Assembly (NCBI RefSeq): GCF_048773025.1
Contig: NC_133559.1
Span: 22,908,501-22,972,500 of the forward strand
Direction of reading: 5' to 3'
Length of the DNA: 64,000 nt
Source of the DNA: Camelus bactrianus
Taxonomy: Eukaryota > Chordata > Mammalia > Artiodactyla > Camelidae
Part shown: positions 59,230-64,000 of the stretch, in pieces
How positions within the stretch are numbered: position 1 is the first letter of the stretch
How the letters are laid out: the number at the start of each line of letters is the position of its first letter
Notes under the pieces: model-generated
What the model was told of the DNA's origin: nothing
Databases searched by the model: none
Seen by the model: only the letters and a program-made list of their open reading frames with translations
Made by a program: the position numbers and the translations under genes

Positions 59230-59665
59230 ATACAGGACTTTATTATTCCCATCTCTAAGAACAAGATTTTGCAGGACAGGGGAGTGATTTCTGAGGGCAG
59301 GGAGCAGGCCCCTACTTGCCAGTGATGAGTGGGTTCCTCAGGACCATGATGACCTAATCCTGTGCAGGAACATCTTGAGGATGGAGTGGTGCCTGCTGAC
59401 TGGCTTGGATTTCTCACCCTTGGCACTCTTGGGGATGTTGGTCCACATCTTCACATTCTCCAACACCACGTGCGGTGCCTGTCAAAGGCCTTCACACGGC
59501 CCAGGAGTTTCTTGTTGCGATAGTTGACGAGCACTTGGGTGTCGTTCTTGACTGACTGCGCCAGCCGGAGAGTAGACCCGAGCTGAACTCGGCCTCCTCT
59601 GCCTCGCAGCTCCTCTGGGGCGGTCTCGCTCTTTTCGGCTTGTAGAGATGGCTCCCTCGCGACAG
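59230..59665 (-). pseudogene. SNRPD2: SNRPD2 processed pseudogene
   Basis: Read on the minus strand the sequence follows SNRPD2 (Sm-D2, a core snRNP protein of the spliceosome) without introns: [30 protein letters not shown]-like and KSKPVS words appear in order, ending at a stop complementary to 59312-59314. A polyadenylation signal AATAAAG (complement of 59238-59244) follows in the 3' UTR. The start is damaged (no ATG at the expected place near 59655, with a small deletion), and the frame shifts at least twice, for example around the RH/WCW and WTN regions, so no Sm fold can be made. An A10 run (complement of 59180-59189) may be the tail. No clear duplication was found. Confidence 0.9.
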
Positions 59666-60050
59666 CAGTGACTGCGCTGTCAGGTCGCTCCTGTCTCCTC
59701 TGGGTTGCTTCTGCCTCTGCAGAGTCTTACGCGAATTTATATTGGCTTTCTCTAGCTGCCAACCAAGCAAGAAAATCTTACCTGGCATATATTGGGTGAT
59801 TCACAGGTGATGTGACTGCGGGAAAGAGCAACTCCCTGGTAGAGTGAGAAACTGGTTTCTCACTGGGATGGGCCAGCAATTACCAGTGATTTCTAGTCCA
59901 AAGCAGTCAGTTTGGGAATCACATATTTTGGGGAATGATTATGCACTAAATTGATTTCAATGATGTATTACTCATCCTTGTATTCAAGGAATAGTAAGTT
60001 AATAATAAATAATGGTTCAGTTTAATTGATCAGAATTTCAGAATATATGA
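59666..60050. other. Sequence upstream of the pseudogene
   Basis: Up to about 59760 it may be 5' UTR of the retrocopy. Near 59900-59925 'ccaaagcagtcagtttggg' resembles a MER5-type end; too short to call. Confidence 0.3.
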
Positions 60051-63000
60051 CTAGTCCAGCCATGGTCCCAGAACAGATAATGATCCAATTTTTACATAGT
60101 CAGGATTCTGCCACATACTTATTCTAAAGACGACTTAACTCTGCAAGGCAGTTTATGACACACATTTTGGCCTAGTGGTTTTGAATTTATCCTTGGACCA
60201 GGAGAGGTACAATTAAACAGATCTTACTGTAGAAGAGGACAGGGTTGTTTTGATTGCTCTGATCTCTGCTTCTGTGGAGCATTTGTGATTCCCCCAAATT
60301 TGACTTCTAGCTCAGATCTGGCTTCCAGCTGGGGAGAGGAGACAATGGTCGACAGCTCCCTCCATGCTGCTCCCTTCTCCAGTTTGCAGAAAGGGGTTCT
60401 GAGGCTGCACAGACACACTGCATAAAGGAGAACTTGCTTAACATTGGCCTTATCATAATCCATCCTTTCTGGACAATTGACCAACTCCTACTTTAATTTA
60501 GTTTGTGGATAATTAGCTTTTGAGTCTGTGAGAATTTACTGTCTCTCTGGTAACTGAACAAATGCTTGCAACATCTTCCTGGGTCTCTCTAGTGTATACA
60601 TGGATGGATTTAGAGATCACAAGGTTCTTTCAATAATAAATGAGAACACCCTGCTCCAGGTTTGAAATGTTTATACCCCTTTGCAATTTAATTAGAAACA
60701 AGAATCCTAAGATAAATGAGTGTGTGCATTTAGATGCACATGGATAAATGTACTCAAGTCAAAAGAAAGATGCCACTTTGGAAAATTTTTAGTTAGAAAT
60801 ATGTGTATGTGCGTGTAGAAAGTTGTGAGATTTATTAACTTGGTAAAAACAGAATAATTTTCCAGATATTTTGTTCTTTCTCCACCCCCACCATTGGAAA
60901 AATTTCCTGTGTTGTTTTTTCATTTCCAGGTATTTCTGTTTCAAAAATAAGAAGAACAATGATTTTAGAGACAAACCAAATTAAACGTAGTATATTTATA
61001 TATTCCTAAACAAAAGAAAAAAGTAACTTTAGATCTGAAAGGACACCAAAAGAAAAAACCCTGTATTTTCTGATGTATTTTATTTACAAAATTTTTTTCT
61101 GTAAGTTAATTTTTACAGAAGATTTAACCTATAAATATATGTCCATATATACATAACCAATTGACTTATGAGCTTTATACAGTCATACAATAGTAATTGC
61201 AATTTATGCCTATTTATTTCAAATCTCTTTTGACTAGCAACATGTATTTGGAAAATTTCTGGCCAAGATTAGAGGTACATTCTGTAATCACTCAATAAAT
61301 AAAATATAACCAGTTCTTACTGGAATTAACCTTTGGTAATGACTCAATACCAATTTCCCCTAACCTATGTATGCAATAGCATAAATCTAAACCATGGTTA
61401 CTATTGACGTCAGCAATTTTAATTGGCTAATGCCCAACATGTCCTTGAGAAATCATCCTGAGGCAGCTCTTTTAAAATATTGACTAAAATGTGCTTTACT
61501 TTGCTAACAGTCTGAACAAATTGGTTTTCCTTTATAATATATTAATACTTGCAAGGCTGGGTTAACATTAACTGGCTGCTGTCACCTTACTCATTCCCAA
61601 ATGTATTCAAATTCCCTTGTATGTTATATTTTATAACGTATGTATGCATGATATATATGTTATAAAATATGTAAGAAAGAAATAGACACCTACTCATAAG
61701 ACTGAATCCACAAGGTAAAAGCACAGAAATAGTAGTAACAAAGCAAATTCCCACAGCTGATGGAAAAGCCTTCTACAGCTTTATTATCCCTTGAAAGTTA
61801 GTTTTAATGAGGCTTCTAATAAATACCCTTCTGTTTTTTTATTTATCCTCCTTAACAATCTGTCTCTATTATTTTGAGTGGTAATTACACACAAACAAGG
61901 AATGACAGGTTTCTATAAGAAAATCTATTACTACTGCAAAACTCTTCTATGTGCCACTCCCCTGCCCCCCTTTTATCCCTATTGCCATCTCTTGGGTCAC
62001 TCTTCTCCGAACTCCCAAATCACATCCTAATCTCTGTTCAAACAGTTGAAACACAAAACTAGAGAAACTTAAAATGAGACAAACGAGCAAATAATGAACC
62101 AATAAAAAACCCCTTGGCATTTGTAAGACCTTTTGTCTTGCTAATGTAATTTTCCAGTCAGAGACGGGGAAGCCTTTCTCAAGGTTATATCTGTACAAAT
62201 GGTTGTAGAAGAGCCCAGAGACTCCATTCTTTGTAATAGTCACAGAAGAGTGATTGCTTCCTTGACTTTGTGTCTCTGATCATTCCTTAAGTGGCTGAGT
62301 AAAAAACAACGTGTCCCTGGAGGAGAGCATTCTAATGGTTTTTCTGTGGTCCATTGCCTCTGGGATGCTCACCATCACAGCAGGTCACCGTGGTGATGCC
62401 ACATTCTCTAGCCTCTTTCTGAGCCTTTTGTGATAGTGACGCCAACATCTCATTTATAAAATTAATGCACTGTGGTCCAACTTCCCCATTGCTAATAAAA
62501 GACAATCTTTTGTGGAATAAATGAGTGAAAAAGTGATGAATGTAGACTAGCATAAAGAATTAACTTCTGGTGTAAGTTTTCTGTTATGTCTGGATGTAGC
62601 TATTTTTTTTTTTTTGATGCAGCTTTTTAAAAAATAAGCATGACTAACACTTATTGTTGACCTAGTGAGCAAAAAAAAAAAAAATAGATGAAAGTTTTAT
62701 TATCCACTTTCCTCCAAATATCTGACTCAAGGCATGCTAGCTGTCTGCACAATCCTTTCAGAAGTCTAATCATCTGTTTAATGAGAGTATTAGAACAAAG
62801 TGGTTATGTCCAGACAAGGTCCTTGCCCATTTTTCCTTAAATTTAAATGATATTAGTGAAAATCCATGTCTGACGTTTGATGTGGCACAACCACATAGCT
62901 ATGAGGGCAGATGTGGGTTTAGTTGTATCTTTAGCTGTTCTTCTGTACTTAGTCTTTCTCTGAAATGGTTGATACAATCCATTTGGTCAAGTACTGATCA

Positions 63001-63260
63001 ATTTTTTTCTTGGAAAAAAGTTTTGTTATTAAGTTATACTAAATAAGCTTGTGGACATTGTTCTTAATGGTCTCCTCACCTCTGCCTTATTCCCTCAATG
63101 AAACAGATACTGCATTTGGTTAAGCTTCAAGTAAAAATAAAAATCCCTAGATATGTTTCAGTGGTGGGTTAGATGCTAGCACAACAGTGCAATCTCACCA
63201 CATAAAAAACAGTTAAGTCCTAGAGAAAGCTTGTGCATGGCATGACTAAGTTCGTTTTCT
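60051..63260. other. AT-rich, repeat-poor block
   Basis: About 3.2 kb in which I recognise no LINE or SINE and no gene. The longest minus frame is 98 codons (61947-62243) and unrecognised. The sub-block 61160-61640 has many TAAT/ATTA words and looks the most like a conserved developmental-type noncoding element, but that is only an impression. T-runs near 62610 and an A13 run near 62678 are simple homopolymers. Confidence 0.35.
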
Positions 63261-63272
63261 CCCAAACAACTT

Positions 63273-63576
63273 TTAAAAATATTTTTATTGAAGTATAGTC
63301 AGTTTACAATGTTGTGTCAATTTCTGGTGTATAGCATAATGCTTCAGTCATATAGGAGCATACATATGTTCATTTTCATATTCTCTTTCTCCATAAGTTA
63401 CTACATGATACTGAATATTGTTCCCTGTGCTATATATATATATATATTTTTTTTTTTTTGAGGGGGAGATTGTTAGGTTCACTTATTTGTTTTTAGAGGA
63501 GGTGCTGGGGATTGAACCCAGAACCTCCTGCGTGCTAAGCATACACTCTACCAATTGAGCTGTACCCTACCCCCCA
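63273..63576 (-). repeat. SINE/L1 composite insertion
   Basis: The right part (63447-63576) is a camelid SINE with reversed boxes 'ctggggattgaacccag' and 'cgtgctaagcatac'. The left part (63273-63432) is an L1 3' tail ('attgaagtatagtcag', 'tggtgtatagcataatgc', 'ttccctgtgctata'). They are joined by a TA run (63431-63446) and T-run. The outer flanks share AAACAACTT (63264-63272 and 63577-63585). No L1 sequence resumes beyond the SINE head, so the SINE is not simply inserted in a longer L1. Confidence 0.85.
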
Positions 63577-63819
63577 AAACAACTTATTTCACATCCAATT
63601 GAAACACGACTCATTCTTAGATCTTTCAGAGTTAATTGTGTGGCTTGATCATCAAACGGGCTTCCAATATTCAACTGCTTTGATGAAAGTGAAACAAATG
63701 ATCATGTGTTTGTAGAATCTGCATCTCAGCTTTCTCTCTCAGGCTTGTCAATAAAACTGGTTTGTGTCCTGAGTATGAGATCCCAAGGCTCTATATAGTT
63801 AAACCGTGGGGAATAGACA

Positions 63820-64000
63820 TATTATATTACTTTACTGTTGCTGCTGTCACAAATTACCACAAACTTAGAAGCTTAAAACAACACAAGTTTATTACTTAAT
63901 AGTTCTGTAGGTCAGAAGTCTGATGCAGGTCTCATGGAGTTACACTGAGCTAAAATCAGGGTGTTAGCAGGGTGCATTCCTTCTGGAGGCTCTGGGGAGA
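63820..64000. repeat. Old dispersed repeat, possibly a MaLR-type LTR fragment
   Basis: 'gctgctgtcacaaattacc', 'gcttaaaacaacacaag', 'aggtcagaagtctgatgc' and 'tccttctggaggctctgg' are words of a widely dispersed old repeat of the MLT/MaLR style. It is cut by the window end, has no coding part, and the family assignment is tentative. Confidence 0.4.

Noticed and set aside
1-64000. CRISPR arrays, bacterial operons, ribosomal RNA genes or intact viral elements
   Set aside because: No regularly spaced direct repeats, no Shine-Dalgarno-linked gene order and no rRNA text were seen. The only possible LTR-derived piece is the uncertain fragment at the right edge.

Overview
The window looks like ordinary mammalian nuclear DNA, intergenic or intronic, and I find no intact protein-coding gene in it. 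Open frames are short (about 60-154 codons), fall on both strands and inside repeats, and show no recognisable domain except the remnants of a retrocopied splicing gene and of LINEs. The best clue to the organism is the set of three tRNA-Ala-derived SINEs (near 28.7, 56.5 and 63.5 kb) that look like the camelid Vic-1 family. Several L1 3' tails are of the cetartiodactyl/camelid type. I therefore read the source as a camelid (alpaca, llama or camel). This rests on memory of these families, not on a database search.

Layout. 0-27 kb is mostly old, diverged sequence: L2 and MIR copies in both orientations, two plus-strand ancient L1 fragments (10.5-11.0 and 14.1-15.6 kb), one minus-strand L1 remnant (21.4-22.1 kb), simple repeats, and two small CpG-rich spots (9.43-9.62 and 25.53-25.73 kb). 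27-43 kb is a LINE-1 graveyard. Its centrepiece is a nearly full-length fossil L1 on the minus strand (30798-37440) with matching 12-base target duplications. It carries two later insertions, each with its own target duplication: a short camelid-type L1 tail and a 104-base 3'-end retrocopy. Two more minus-strand L1 copies lie at 40.3-41.3 and 42.1-42.9 kb, with a MER5A DNA-transposon copy beside the first. 43-54 kb is again L2/MIR territory, with a GC-rich stretch at 45.4-46.5 kb whose core (46.27-46.46 kb) keeps many CpGs. 54-64 kb holds an 88-base palindrome centred on a perfect CRE octamer, a SNRPD2 processed pseudogene, an L1 tail, an AT-rich repeat-poor block (60-63 kb), and a fused SINE/L1 composite.

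Nothing here works as an operon or pathway. Any function would be regulatory: the CpG/GC-box clusters, the CRE palindrome, and some repeat-free stretches that may be conserved noncoding elements. The younger LINE and SINE insertions are all antisense to the plus strand. I did not find a convincing undescribed system. The items most worth checking are the CRE palindrome, the 104-base retrocopy, the SINE/L1 composite and the GC-box mini-island.
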